From Butyricimonas paravirosa (GTDB lineage: Bacteria > Bacteroidota > Bacteroidia > Bacteroidales > Marinifilaceae), in assembly GCF_032878955.1 (NCBI RefSeq), contig NZ_CP043839.1, positions 4,774,001-4,838,000 of the forward strand: 64,000 bases of DNA, given 5' to 3'. The position numbers were made by a program, and so were the translations under genes. This document shows, piece by piece, positions 49,391 to 58,033 of the stretch (position 1 is its first letter; each line of letters starts with the position of its first letter). Under the pieces are notes generated by a model. It was not told the DNA's origin and made no database searches. It saw nothing but the letters and a program-made list of their open reading frames with translations.

Positions 49391-50541
49391 AACAAATAGA
49401 ATGGGATATTATAGAACGTAAGCTGGAAGGAGTGTTGTCTTCGGATGAAGAGATCCGTTTTCGGGAATGGGTTGAGGCAAGTGAGAAGAATGAGGTTTAT
49501 TTTCATAAACTGGAGACATTTTATAAGGAAAATGGTTTCGTAAAAGAAATTACGGGTCAAGATGTAGATATGTCATGGGGTAAGTTTACCGAACAGTTGA
49601 AAGAAGAGAAAAGGCGGAAAAGACGAACGTTACGTTACTGGGCTATTTCTGGGGTGGCAGCTTGCTTGTTGGTGGGAGTACTGATTTCTACTTGGATGGG
49701 AGGGGATAATTCAGTTTTGTCCGAAGAGACGAAGACTATTGTTGCTGGGGGAAGCAAGGCTGTTTTGTGGTTGTCTAACGGTGAGAAAGTGGAATTGGAA
49801 AATAACGTGGACGAGTTGAAGGAGGCATCTGTGAGAATTGTTAATTCTGGTTCTGTTTTGAGTTACGAGAAGAATCAAGATACCGTTTTGAAGGGAAGAG
49901 TGATGAACAAGGTAGAAACTCCTAGGGGGGGAGAGTATGGGATAACTCTTGCTGACGGGACTCGGGTTTATTTGGGAGCTCTCTCGAAAATAGAATATCC
50001 CGTGGCTTTTGACGGGGCTAAGCGCGTGGTGAAGGCCTCGGGAGAGGTATATTTTGATGTTGCTCGTGATACGGCACATCCTTTTGTGGTGGAAATGACG
50101 AACCTGGACGTGGAAGTTCTGGGCACGTCGTTTAATGTTCGGGATTACGCGGATGAAGATTATGTCGAGGCTACTTTAGTGTCTGGAAAAATAAAGGTGA
50201 ATGCGGGAAAAGAGTCTTGTATCTTGGAACCGAATTATCAAGCAGTGTTGGATAAAAAGAATAACACGCTTGAAACGAAAGAGGTCGACGTGTCAGAATT
50301 TGTTGATTGGAAGAGTGGGAAATTGAACGTGCGTAACAGGCGTCTGGAAGATATTCTGAATCGGCTGAGCAAGTGGTATGATGTTTACGTGTTTTACGTG
50401 AACGAGGAGGCCAAGGATATTCGTTTTTATGCGAATATTGATCGATATAGTGATATGAACGAGTTGTTGGATAAATTCGAGAAAACGGGACAAGTTGAAT
50501 TCCGAGTGAAAGGGAACGTGATCAATGTAATGATGAAATAA
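49387..50541 (+). CDS. FecR-family anti-sigma factor
   Basis: A 384-residue inner-membrane anti-sigma factor. The cytoplasmic N-terminus (about 1-75) binds the sigma factor; one membrane segment (about 82-102, YWAISGVAACLLVGVLISTW) follows; the periplasmic FecR domain contains VETPRGGEYGITLADGTRVY, ASGEVYFDVARDTAHPFVVE and VEVLGTSFNVRDYADEDYVE. The C-terminal DUF4974-type domain (RRLEDILNRLSKWYDVYVFY, then MNELLDKFEKTGQVEF) contacts the STN domain of the SusC partner. It is coupled to the 36-codon frame upstream and ends at a strong terminator. Confidence 0.95.
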   Translation: MKQIEWDIIERKLEGVLSSDEEIRFREWVEASEKNEVYFHKLETFYKENGFVKEITGQDVDMSWGKFTEQLKEEKRRKRRTLRYWAISGVAACLLVGVLISTWMGGDNSVLSEETKTIVAGGSKAVLWLSNGEKVELENNVDELKEASVRIVNSGSVLSYEKNQDTVLKGRVMNKVETPRGGEYGITLADGTRVYLGALSKIEYPVAFDGAKRVVKASGEVYFDVARDTAHPFVVEMTNLDVEVLGTSFNVRDYADEDYVEATLVSGKIKVNAGKESCILEPNYQAVLDKKNNTLETKEVDVSEFVDWKSGKLNVRNRRLEDILNRLSKWYDVYVFYVNEEAKDIRFYANIDRYSDMNELLDKFEKTGQVEFRVKGNVINVMMK

Positions 50542-50568
50542 AAAAATTGTATCGTTTGGACTAAAGGA

Positions 50569-50607
50569 AAAGTGACCGGGGATGTTCTCCCCGGTCACTT
50601 TTTTTGA
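50569..50607 (+). terminator. Intrinsic terminator after the anti-sigma gene
   Basis: A perfect 13-bp stem (AAAGTGACCGGGG 50569-50581 with CCCCGGTCACTTT 50589-50601), 7-base loop, then TTTT. It separates the sigma/anti-sigma unit from the protease operon. Confidence 0.9.
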
Positions 50608-50738
50608 GAAAAATTTGAAAGTAATCGGAATTCTTGTACCCAATTTTCACGACTGATTCGTTTTATTTTAAAATTTAGAAATATTGTAACCTGTGATTGT
50701 ACGGGGTAATTACAGGGTATTTAAATGTAAATTGCTGT

Positions 50739-52403
50739 ATGAGAACAAGTAAAATTATTTTGGGCGTGCTGGTGTTATCGGGAATGTTTTGCCAGGTCCA
50801 GGCTCAAAAGGTGAAGATGACAGAAGGGAAAAAGAATGCCTCTTTTGAAGGGTGGCATTTACGTTCGTACGAGACGGATGGGGTGTATGGAGCCGGGGTA
50901 AATCAGGCTTACGAGTATTTGAAGGACCGAAAACCGAAGGCGAGAACTGTCGTGGGGATTGTTGATGGTGGCGTGGATGTTACTCACGAGGATTTGAAGG
51001 ATGTACTTTGGCGAAATCCGGGAGAGATTCCGGGCAATGGGATTGATGATGACGGGAATGGTTACGTGGATGACGTACACGGGTGGAATTTTCTGGGTAC
51101 GCCCGATGGGAAACAGATGGAGATCGGGTACACGATGGCGGATCACGAATATATGCGGTTGAGGGAGAGGTATGAAAACGTGGACACGACTTCTTTATCT
51201 TCCAAGGAGCGAAGGGAGTACGATTATTTTCAAGATGTATGTAAATTCTCGTTTATTTGTCAGGCTTACCAGGAAATCGCAGTGGCTGAAGCAGCCGTGA
51301 AATATGCGGAAATATTTAACCGGGAGTTGAAAACTCTCTATCCGAAGGGGAAAAGATTTGAAATCAAGCAGTTTGCCCCTTTGCTGAAAGAAGGGGAAAC
51401 AAATGAGGAAAGAATTTCAGCTTATAATTTTTTCCTGAAACGTTTTTATCGGCGGAAGAATCGTTTGGTGTGGGATGAGCAGTTCTATAATAATAGAAAT
51501 AAAGTGGTTGAAGAGGTAAGAGCAGATTATGAAAAGTTGAAAGATTCTTATTTCGCGGGGTTGGCAAATCGGGGTACTTTAGGGGATGATCCGGAAAATG
51601 TAAAAGATCGTTTCTATGGTAATAATAATCTGCTGGCAGAGAGTGCAGTGCATGGTCAGCACGTGGGTGGAATTGTTGGGGCAACCCGGAATAACGGTAT
51701 CGGGGTTGATGGTGTGGCTGATGTCGATTTGATGTTTGTGCGTGTGGGGCCGGGAAACGGAGACGAGCATGATAAGGAAGTGGCTTTGTGTATTCGTTAT
51801 GCCGTTGATAATGGGGCTCGGGTTATAAATATGAGTTTCGGAAAGCCTTTTTCTCATCATAATAAATGGATGATAGCAGCGATGAAATACGCGGAGAAAA
51901 AAGGGGTATTGTTGGTGCACGCGGCTGGAAATGACGGGATGTCTTTGGATGTACGTGATTTTTATCCGAATCGTTATATTTCGAAAAACAAAACTCTACA
52001 AAATTGGATTGCCGTGGGGTCTATTGATATGGATGGAAATCCAGCTTCTTCCAGTAATTATGGAAAGAGGGAGGTTGATCTGTTTGCGCCCGGGGTGAAT
52101 GTTTATTCCACGATTTACGATAAACGGTTTAAATATCGAGCCATGAGTGGTACAAGTATGGCAACTCCGGTTGTGACGGGAGTGATTGCCTTGATCTGGA
52201 ATTATTTCCCGGAATTGACGGCAGAGGAGGTGAAAGAGGCTGTGTTGGGTGGAGTTACTTCCCGCGAGGGAGACGTGGTTCCTTGCCCGGGGAATGGGGA
52301 AAAAGTTGATTTTGATAGTTTGTGCCGCACGGGAGGTATCGTGAACGCATTGGAGGCGGTGAAATTGGCGGAAAAAATGTACGTGAAAAAGTTCAATCGA
52401 TAA
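50739..52403 (+). CDS. Secreted subtilisin-like (S8) serine protease
   Basis: About 554 residues from the ATG at 50739 (MRTSKIILGVLVLSGMFCQV), with signal peptide ending VQAQ. The catalytic triad is complete: Asp76 (VVGIVDGGVDVTHEDL), His305 (ESAVHGQHVGGIVGATR) and Ser473 (AMSGTSMATPVVTGVIAL); the oxyanion region VLLVHAAGNDG is present. About 200 residues of helical, charged sequence are inserted between the Asp and His motifs, unlike standard subtilases. It starts an operon with the double-thioredoxin and S9 peptidase genes. It is likely surface-exposed or periplasmic. An upstream in-frame start (50697) would place a non-signal piece before the signal peptide. Confidence 0.92.
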   Translation: MRTSKIILGVLVLSGMFCQVQAQKVKMTEGKKNASFEGWHLRSYETDGVYGAGVNQAYEYLKDRKPKARTVVGIVDGGVDVTHEDLKDVLWRNPGEIPGNGIDDDGNGYVDDVHGWNFLGTPDGKQMEIGYTMADHEYMRLRERYENVDTTSLSSKERREYDYFQDVCKFSFICQAYQEIAVAEAAVKYAEIFNRELKTLYPKGKRFEIKQFAPLLKEGETNEERISAYNFFLKRFYRRKNRLVWDEQFYNNRNKVVEEVRADYEKLKDSYFAGLANRGTLGDDPENVKDRFYGNNNLLAESAVHGQHVGGIVGATRNNGIGVDGVADVDLMFVRVGPGNGDEHDKEVALCIRYAVDNGARVINMSFGKPFSHHNKWMIAAMKYAEKKGVLLVHAAGNDGMSLDVRDFYPNRYISKNKTLQNWIAVGSIDMDGNPASSSNYGKREVDLFAPGVNVYSTIYDKRFKYRAMSGTSMATPVVTGVIALIWNYFPELTAEEVKEAVLGGVTSREGDVVPCPGNGEKVDFDSLCRTGGIVNALEAVKLAEKMYVKKFNR

Positions 52404-52424
52404 TCAGATTAAAAAAAGGGATGT

Positions 52425-53567
52425 ATGAAAAAAATGAAAGTTATTGTGGCAGTATTTGCCGTGTTAAGTATGTTTTATAACGGTCGGGCGCAGGATGTTA
52501 AAGTGGAGAAGACTGACACGCTTGGTAACGGGCAGGTTCGTAAAACGATCAAGGTGGAAATCAAGAACGCCGAGGATTTACAAAATTTGGTAAAAGCTAT
52601 CGGCGGTAACGTGCAGGTCATGAACAAGTCGGTTGTCAATCAGCCTAAAATTCAGGTTAAGAAAGTGAGTCCTGAGGATCGTCCGATGGAGAGTAATAAC
52701 GGGAAACAATTGTGGGCGAAATCTTATTTGAACCGGGCAGCTCCGCAGTTGAAGGTTGAAAAATGGTTGACGGAAGTGCCGGATACGGAAGGTAAGTTCG
52801 TGTTGATTGATTTCTGGGGACCTTCTTGCAGTCCTTGTCGGAAGAGTATTCCCGATTTGAACCGGTTCAGCAAGCAATTCAAGGATAAATTGGTGGTGAT
52901 CGGGGTATCGTTGAACAAGGAAGAGCAAGTGCGTGCGATGAAAGAACCCGTGATCGAGTATTATAGTGCCATTGACACGAAGAAAGAGTATATCGGTAAA
53001 TTCGAAATAAAAGGCTACCCCCATGCTATATTGCTGGATACACGTGGGATTGTTCGTTGGGAGGGGAATCCCGTGTTATCGGGACATGAGTTGACCGCGG
53101 AGGTTATCGAGAATTTAATTACGAAATATGATTACGAGGATGGGGGTGTACAGAGAGCATGGGCAAAACCGTTTTTAGGGGAAAAGGCACCAGAGTTACC
53201 CGTGAAAGAATGGTTCCCGAAGGAGCCGAATGTGAAGGGGAAATTTGTGTTACGTGATTTTTTTAGCTTTATGTGTGGTCCTTGTCGGAAGGCGATTCCG
53301 AAATTGAATGAATGGAGTAAAAAGTTTGCCGATGAACTGATCGTGGTAGGATGTGCTAAAGACGGCATTAATCGATTACGCCAGATTGAGCCTAAGATAG
53401 AATATTATTTGGCTAGTGAGCCAGAGGGGAAAATATGGAATACGATGGAATTGCATGTTTTATCGTATGTTCAATTGATCGATCCGAAGGGAATTGTTCG
53501 TTGGGAGGGACTTTGTACTGATTTGACCACGAAAAAGATTCAGGAGATCATTGCTAAATACAAATAA
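52425..53567 (+). CDS. Exported protein with two thioredoxin-like (TlpA-type) domains
   Basis: A 380-residue protein with a signal peptide (about 1-23, ending GRAQ). After a variable region come two TlpA-type domains in tandem. Domain 1 has IDFWGPSCSPCRKSIPDL (Cys135, Cys138) and the cis-proline GYPHAILLDTRGIVRWEG. Domain 2 has FFSFMCGPCRKAIPKL (Cys284, Cys287) and LSYVQLIDPKGIVRWEG, where the proline is replaced by a tyrosine-valine pair. The loss of the cis-proline suggests altered activity of the second domain. It lies between two peptidase genes with gaps of 21 and 17 bases. Confidence 0.9.
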   Translation: MKKMKVIVAVFAVLSMFYNGRAQDVKVEKTDTLGNGQVRKTIKVEIKNAEDLQNLVKAIGGNVQVMNKSVVNQPKIQVKKVSPEDRPMESNNGKQLWAKSYLNRAAPQLKVEKWLTEVPDTEGKFVLIDFWGPSCSPCRKSIPDLNRFSKQFKDKLVVIGVSLNKEEQVRAMKEPVIEYYSAIDTKKEYIGKFEIKGYPHAILLDTRGIVRWEGNPVLSGHELTAEVIENLITKYDYEDGGVQRAWAKPFLGEKAPELPVKEWFPKEPNVKGKFVLRDFFSFMCGPCRKAIPKLNEWSKKFADELIVVGCAKDGINRLRQIEPKIEYYLASEPEGKIWNTMELHVLSYVQLIDPKGIVRWEGLCTDLTTKKIQEIIAKYK

Positions 53568-53584
53568 TCATTAAGTAGCACGTG

Positions 53585-55957
53585 ATGATAAAATTTTTTC
53601 TATGGTTTCTGCCTTGTTGTCTCGTTTTTACGGCAACAGGGCAAAAAGCTAATTATAGACAAGCCGAACGTTTTTTAAATTTGGAATCGTTAGTTGGCAC
53701 GACCACTATCGTGCCGAATTCTTTGAAAGGGACGGATAAATTTTGGTATAAGTACGAGACCGGGGAGGGAGTTCGCTATTATTTCGTGGACCCTGGGGCT
53801 AGGATACATCGAGAGTGGTTTGATCGGAAATACGTGGCAGGAGAGATTAGCCGGGTAACGCATAAGCCAATAAATTATAAGAATCTGAAAATATCGGGAT
53901 TTCGTCTAGATGAGGATGGCAAGACGATGCGATTCACGTCTGAAAAAGTAGATTTTTTTTATGATTTATGCTCTAACCAGATGATGCCGGTTGATTCTAT
54001 CAAGGGAAAGAAGAAAAAACAAGAGCAAGTTAAAAAAAATTCGGTCAAGTCTACCAAGTGGATCGGGACGTATTCTCCAGATAGCTGTTGCACGGTTTAC
54101 GCCAAGAATCATAATTTGTATTTGTTTTTCATCGAGGATTCCGTGGAAATTCAATTAACAACAGACGGGGTTCCCAATTATTCTTATGCTGGGAAGAATC
54201 GGGATACAACCGGTAAGATGGTAACTGCCAATGTCGAGTGGATGGCTGATTCCAAGCATTTTTATGTGGAACGGGAGGATAAACGTGGAATGGCGTCTTT
54301 ATATCTGGTTAACACATTGGGCAAAGGGCGCCCAACTTTGAACGAGTACAAGTTTGCCATGCCGGGAGATGAACACGTGCAAAGAAATGAATTGCATCTT
54401 TTTAGCGTGGAGCAAAAAAAAGAAGTGGAGTTACCTGTTGAAAAATGGAAAGACCAGACCTTGACTGTTTATAAAGCTGGGAGACCGACGAAAAATCTTT
54501 ATTTCTTACGTAAAAAACGTACGTGTGACGAGATGGAGTTTTGTCGGGTTATCCCAGAGACCGGAGAGGTAAAAGTGGTCATTCATGAAAAATGTGAGCC
54601 ATATTTTAATGATCAATTGTTTAAATTACATTTGTTGTACGAAGGAGAAGAGATTGTTTGGTGGTCGGAACGTACGGGGCACGGGCATTATTACCGTTAC
54701 GATAAAAATGGCAATTTGAAGAATGCGATAACTTCAGGGGGATGGACTGCCGGAAAGGTCGTAAAAATAGATACTGCAAGACAGACTCTCTATTTTGAGG
54801 CATATGGCCAGGAGAAAGAAGGATTCCCTTATTTTGCCCGTCTGCATAAAGTGCGTCTGGATGGAAAGGGTGGGGTGAAGTTGTTAACTCCGGAGCAAGC
54901 AACGCATAAGGTGCATTTTTTGACCGGAGGACGTTATTTCGTGGATAATTATTCTCGGGCTGACATGGCACCCCGCAGCGTGTTGAGAAATACGGACGGG
55001 AAGGTCGTGCTGGAATTGGCGTCGCCTGATTTGAGCCGTCTTTATGAAACGGGATGGAAGATGCCGGAGATGTTCACGGTGAAAGCGGCTGATAACGTGA
55101 CGGATTTGTATGGGTATATGTGGAAACCCGCGGATTTTGATTCCACGAGGCAGTACCCTATTATCTCCTATGTTTACCCGGGGCCCCAGACCGAGGCGAT
55201 TCCCTTGGAGTTTAGTGTTGTAACGGGCTTTAATAATGCGGCGTTGGCGCAGGTGGGTTTTATCGTGGTGACTTTCGGGCATAGGGGAGGAAGCCCTTTG
55301 CGGGATCGTTGGTATCACACGTATGGTTATGGCAATTTGCGTGATTATCCTTTGGAGGATGATAAGTACGGGATTGAACAGTTAGCCGATCGTTATTCTT
55401 TTATCGATGGTTCCCGGGTGGGTATTTTCGGACATTCCGGGGGTGGTTTTATGTCCACCGCGGCAATTTGTACTTACCCGGATTTTTACCGGGCGGCTGT
55501 TTCTTCTGCCGGGAATCACGATAATAATATTTATAATATCTGGTGGGGTGAAACTCATCACGGGATAAAGGAAAAGGTGGTTGCCGAGAAGAGAAAGGTG
55601 AAAAATCCGGTAACGGGTAAGGATTCCACGGTGACGATAGAGAAGGTGGAATTTGAGAAACCGAACATCCCGACGAATATTGAATTGGCGGAGCGTCTGA
55701 AAGGACATTTGCTGTTGGTAGCTGGGGATGCTGATGATAACGTGCATCCGGCAAACACGTTCCGGATGGTGGATGCCTTGATTAAAGCCGGGAAAGATTT
55801 TGATTTGGTTATTCTGCCGGGACAGGGACATAAATATCATGGTAAGGCTCTGGATTTTTTTAGACGAAAAATGTGGTTTCATTTCGGGAAATATCTTTTA
55901 GATGATTATTCGTCGGAGAGGTTTAAGGAGATTGATGCTTATATGCGGTTGGAATAG
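53585..55957 (+). CDS. Prolyl oligopeptidase family (S9, DPP IV-like) peptidase
   Basis: A 790-residue exported peptidase. The signal peptide (about 1-20) precedes a beta-propeller domain of about 470 residues and a catalytic alpha/beta-hydrolase domain. The nucleophile is in VGIFGHSGGGFMSTAAICTY (Ser618), Asp is in VAGDADDNVHPANT and His in LPGQGHKYHGKAL. The conserved GHRGGSPLRDRWYH element is typical of the DPP IV branch, which removes dipeptides after proline or similar residues. ATG at 53585 is preferred; a GTG precedes it. A MITE-like element separates it from the next gene. Confidence 0.92.
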   Translation: MIKFFLWFLPCCLVFTATGQKANYRQAERFLNLESLVGTTTIVPNSLKGTDKFWYKYETGEGVRYYFVDPGARIHREWFDRKYVAGEISRVTHKPINYKNLKISGFRLDEDGKTMRFTSEKVDFFYDLCSNQMMPVDSIKGKKKKQEQVKKNSVKSTKWIGTYSPDSCCTVYAKNHNLYLFFIEDSVEIQLTTDGVPNYSYAGKNRDTTGKMVTANVEWMADSKHFYVEREDKRGMASLYLVNTLGKGRPTLNEYKFAMPGDEHVQRNELHLFSVEQKKEVELPVEKWKDQTLTVYKAGRPTKNLYFLRKKRTCDEMEFCRVIPETGEVKVVIHEKCEPYFNDQLFKLHLLYEGEEIVWWSERTGHGHYYRYDKNGNLKNAITSGGWTAGKVVKIDTARQTLYFEAYGQEKEGFPYFARLHKVRLDGKGGVKLLTPEQATHKVHFLTGGRYFVDNYSRADMAPRSVLRNTDGKVVLELASPDLSRLYETGWKMPEMFTVKAADNVTDLYGYMWKPADFDSTRQYPIISYVYPGPQTEAIPLEFSVVTGFNNAALAQVGFIVVTFGHRGGSPLRDRWYHTYGYGNLRDYPLEDDKYGIEQLADRYSFIDGSRVGIFGHSGGGFMSTAAICTYPDFYRAAVSSAGNHDNNIYNIWWGETHHGIKEKVVAEKRKVKNPVTGKDSTVTIEKVEFEKPNIPTNIELAERLKGHLLLVAGDADDNVHPANTFRMVDALIKAGKDFDLVILPGQGHKYHGKALDFFRRKMWFHFGKYLLDDYSSERFKEIDAYMRLE

Positions 55958-55988
55958 GTCATAATAGTTGTTTCTTTTGTGTTTTTTA

Positions 55989-56143
55989 AAAGGGGCTGTT
56001 CCCAAAGTCATTTTTTTAACTCCCTCCCCCTTCGGGGTACTCCCTCTATAAACAGAAGGAGAGCTGAAAATACTCCCTGTCTTCGGAACTAGTGACGGAG
56101 GAGTTTTTTGAAATAAAATGACTTTTGGGGACAGCCCACTTTT
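55989..56143. mobile_element. MITE-like palindromic element, copy 2
   Basis: A 155-base sequence related to 27327-27520 in opposite orientation. Left end AAAGGGGCTGTTCCCAAAGT (55989), right end ACTTTTGGGGACAGCCCACT. The interior reverse complement matches copy 1 (for example CGAAGACAGGGAGTATTT and GTTTATAGAGGGAGTACCCC), but a part of roughly 40 bases of copy 1 (about 27386-27415) is missing. It contains no open frame of note and sits between the S9 peptidase and lipoprotein genes. Confidence 0.75.
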
Positions 56144-56246
56144 TAAAAAATCGAATAAAAATTACAATCGTTGTACCCTGTTTTTTTATTTTGTTCGTTT
56201 TAGAGGAAGATTGTAACTTTATCGTAATAATATAAACCAATGAATT

Positions 56247-57746
56247 ATGAAAAAAAATGTGGGATATTTGTTAGGGGTTTTATTATCCGTTTTCGTGATT
56301 TCTTCTTGCACGGATGTATACAAAGAGGCAGATGCAGAAAGTGAAGAGGTCGTTGTACCCCCAGGGGAGACGTATACTGCACAGAGAAAATATACCTTGA
56401 ACGTGGTGTATTATGTACCGGCAGATATGATGGAATTTGATGATTGGCATTATCGTCTATCGGGAATAACTCTGCATATGCAGAATTATTTTTATGAGAA
56501 TATTAACCGCTATATGCATCTTTCGGGAGAGGCTGCCGATAAGTTTAAATTTGGGTTGGAGGTGAACGATGTAAATCCGGATTTCGTGAAGATTCATTTT
56601 ATCAAAAGTACTCGGAATTGTATTGATATGCAGGAGAAGAATCTTCCGGAGATGGCACAAGAGGTGTTGGATTATTTTAATCAACGTCCGGAGTTGAAGA
56701 AGAGTAATCACTATTTGGTGTATATGCCAGCGTACGAGGGAAGTTTTGTGAAACATTACTACCCGAGTGCGGATCAAGGAATGGTATTTGCTGGGAGTGA
56801 CACGGATCGGTTTAAGATTAAGTATTTTGATTCACCGCGGGCTAGGGCTAGTTTTTTGTATGATTTGGGATATATATTAAAAGCGTTTTGTCAAGCGTGT
56901 TTTGTGCCGGAGAGTAATTCCGGGTTGGACTCCCCGTTTTTGTCGTTGATGGGATCGACTGAAGTACAAGGAGCTGGATCGAATACTGCAGCATCCGGAC
57001 CTACTTTTATGTTGCCGTCTTATAATTGTTTAAAATATACCAGTAGAATTACTTCCGGTAGTTCTTTTGTTGCGGGTACACCGGATAAAATACGATTGAT
57101 GGTGTGGGATGCCATGTATTTGAAAGGGACGCAGTTGTTTAATGATGATTATTCTTACGATCCGTTTGATGTGACGATAGACGAGGTACAAATTCTTTCG
57201 AAGGCCGGAATTGATACGGCTATCGTGACATCCACATCCACGCTGCTTTCAGTGATGGAGGCCGATACTTTACATGTAAGGTGCTCTTTTTCGACAATGG
57301 CAGAGTTAAGTGGAGTCGTTTTGTTTGATGATCCGTGGCGAACTTACGAATATCCTCAAAAGTGGCGGGTTGATTTGGATGAGGACGAGAATTACGAGTC
57401 TGGTTGGGATGCTTATGGCATATATGTCAGTTCAACCATGTTTACGAATACAGGAGGGAATAGTTACGTGGTTGACTTCACGATCCCTATGGCTAATTTT
57501 TCTGCATGTTTAGGTCGGAATCCTAGAGGTGCGACGGAAGTTTTTAATCGAGAGTTGCGTTTCCGTTTTATTGGGAAGAATGGCATGGCTTATCCACACG
57601 TGGCTACTTCGTTGAAAGGAGCATTTGAACCGCCACTTCGAAATGTATATGAGGTGACATCAAAGAAATTTTCTGTTGGGGTTACAAATGAATTTGTTTA
57701 TTTACATGATATAGCGACTCGATACGGCACGTGGGAAGAGAAGTAG
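56247..57746 (+). CDS. Uncharacterised lipoprotein of the protease/SusCD locus
   Basis: A 499-residue lipoprotein: signal with lipobox VISSC (Cys21). I do not recognise the domains. The N-terminal part (about 45-230, RKYTLNVVYYVPADMMEFDD, NYFYENINRYMHLSG, LVYMPAYEGSF) looks like a substrate- or metal-binding fold with several aromatic residues. The C-terminal part (about 340-490) has beta-rich GNSYVVDFTIPMANFSACLG and RELRFRFIGKNGMAYPHVAT. Position between peptidases and SusC suggests a surface lipoprotein for capture or hydrolysis. A terminator follows. Confidence 0.8.
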   Translation: MKKNVGYLLGVLLSVFVISSCTDVYKEADAESEEVVVPPGETYTAQRKYTLNVVYYVPADMMEFDDWHYRLSGITLHMQNYFYENINRYMHLSGEAADKFKFGLEVNDVNPDFVKIHFIKSTRNCIDMQEKNLPEMAQEVLDYFNQRPELKKSNHYLVYMPAYEGSFVKHYYPSADQGMVFAGSDTDRFKIKYFDSPRARASFLYDLGYILKAFCQACFVPESNSGLDSPFLSLMGSTEVQGAGSNTAASGPTFMLPSYNCLKYTSRITSGSSFVAGTPDKIRLMVWDAMYLKGTQLFNDDYSYDPFDVTIDEVQILSKAGIDTAIVTSTSTLLSVMEADTLHVRCSFSTMAELSGVVLFDDPWRTYEYPQKWRVDLDEDENYESGWDAYGIYVSSTMFTNTGGNSYVVDFTIPMANFSACLGRNPRGATEVFNRELRFRFIGKNGMAYPHVATSLKGAFEPPLRNVYEVTSKKFSVGVTNEFVYLHDIATRYGTWEEK

Positions 57747-58033
57747 CAATGATAAGTGATACAAAGTGGAGAATTATCGTAAAGGGAATTCTGAAATCCC
57801 ACGAGTATATTTGTGAAAGTAATATGATGTTACTATAAGTAATTAATTTTATAGAGGAGCCGGAATGTCACTATTCCGGCTTTTTCGTTGTAGTTTCTGT
57901 TTGTGAAAATTTGTTTTTCGAAATAAAAAAGCTAGTTTTATGTACCCATAAAATCGAAGGTGTTCGTTTTGATAACAGTAAACAGAGTTCCTTGAGGGAA
58001 AGTGTTAGTGTTTTATGAACCAAATATAAATTT
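57747..58033. other. Intergenic region upstream of susC-like gene with terminator
   Basis: The 287 bases hold a hairpin terminator (57858-57886: AGCCGGAAT with ATTCCGGCT, loop GTCACT, then TTTTC) and a TATATTTG box (57808-57815) before it. Beyond it lies AT-rich sequence up to the SusC start, without a clear consensus promoter; the ECF sigma factor may recognise a site here. Confidence 0.6.
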
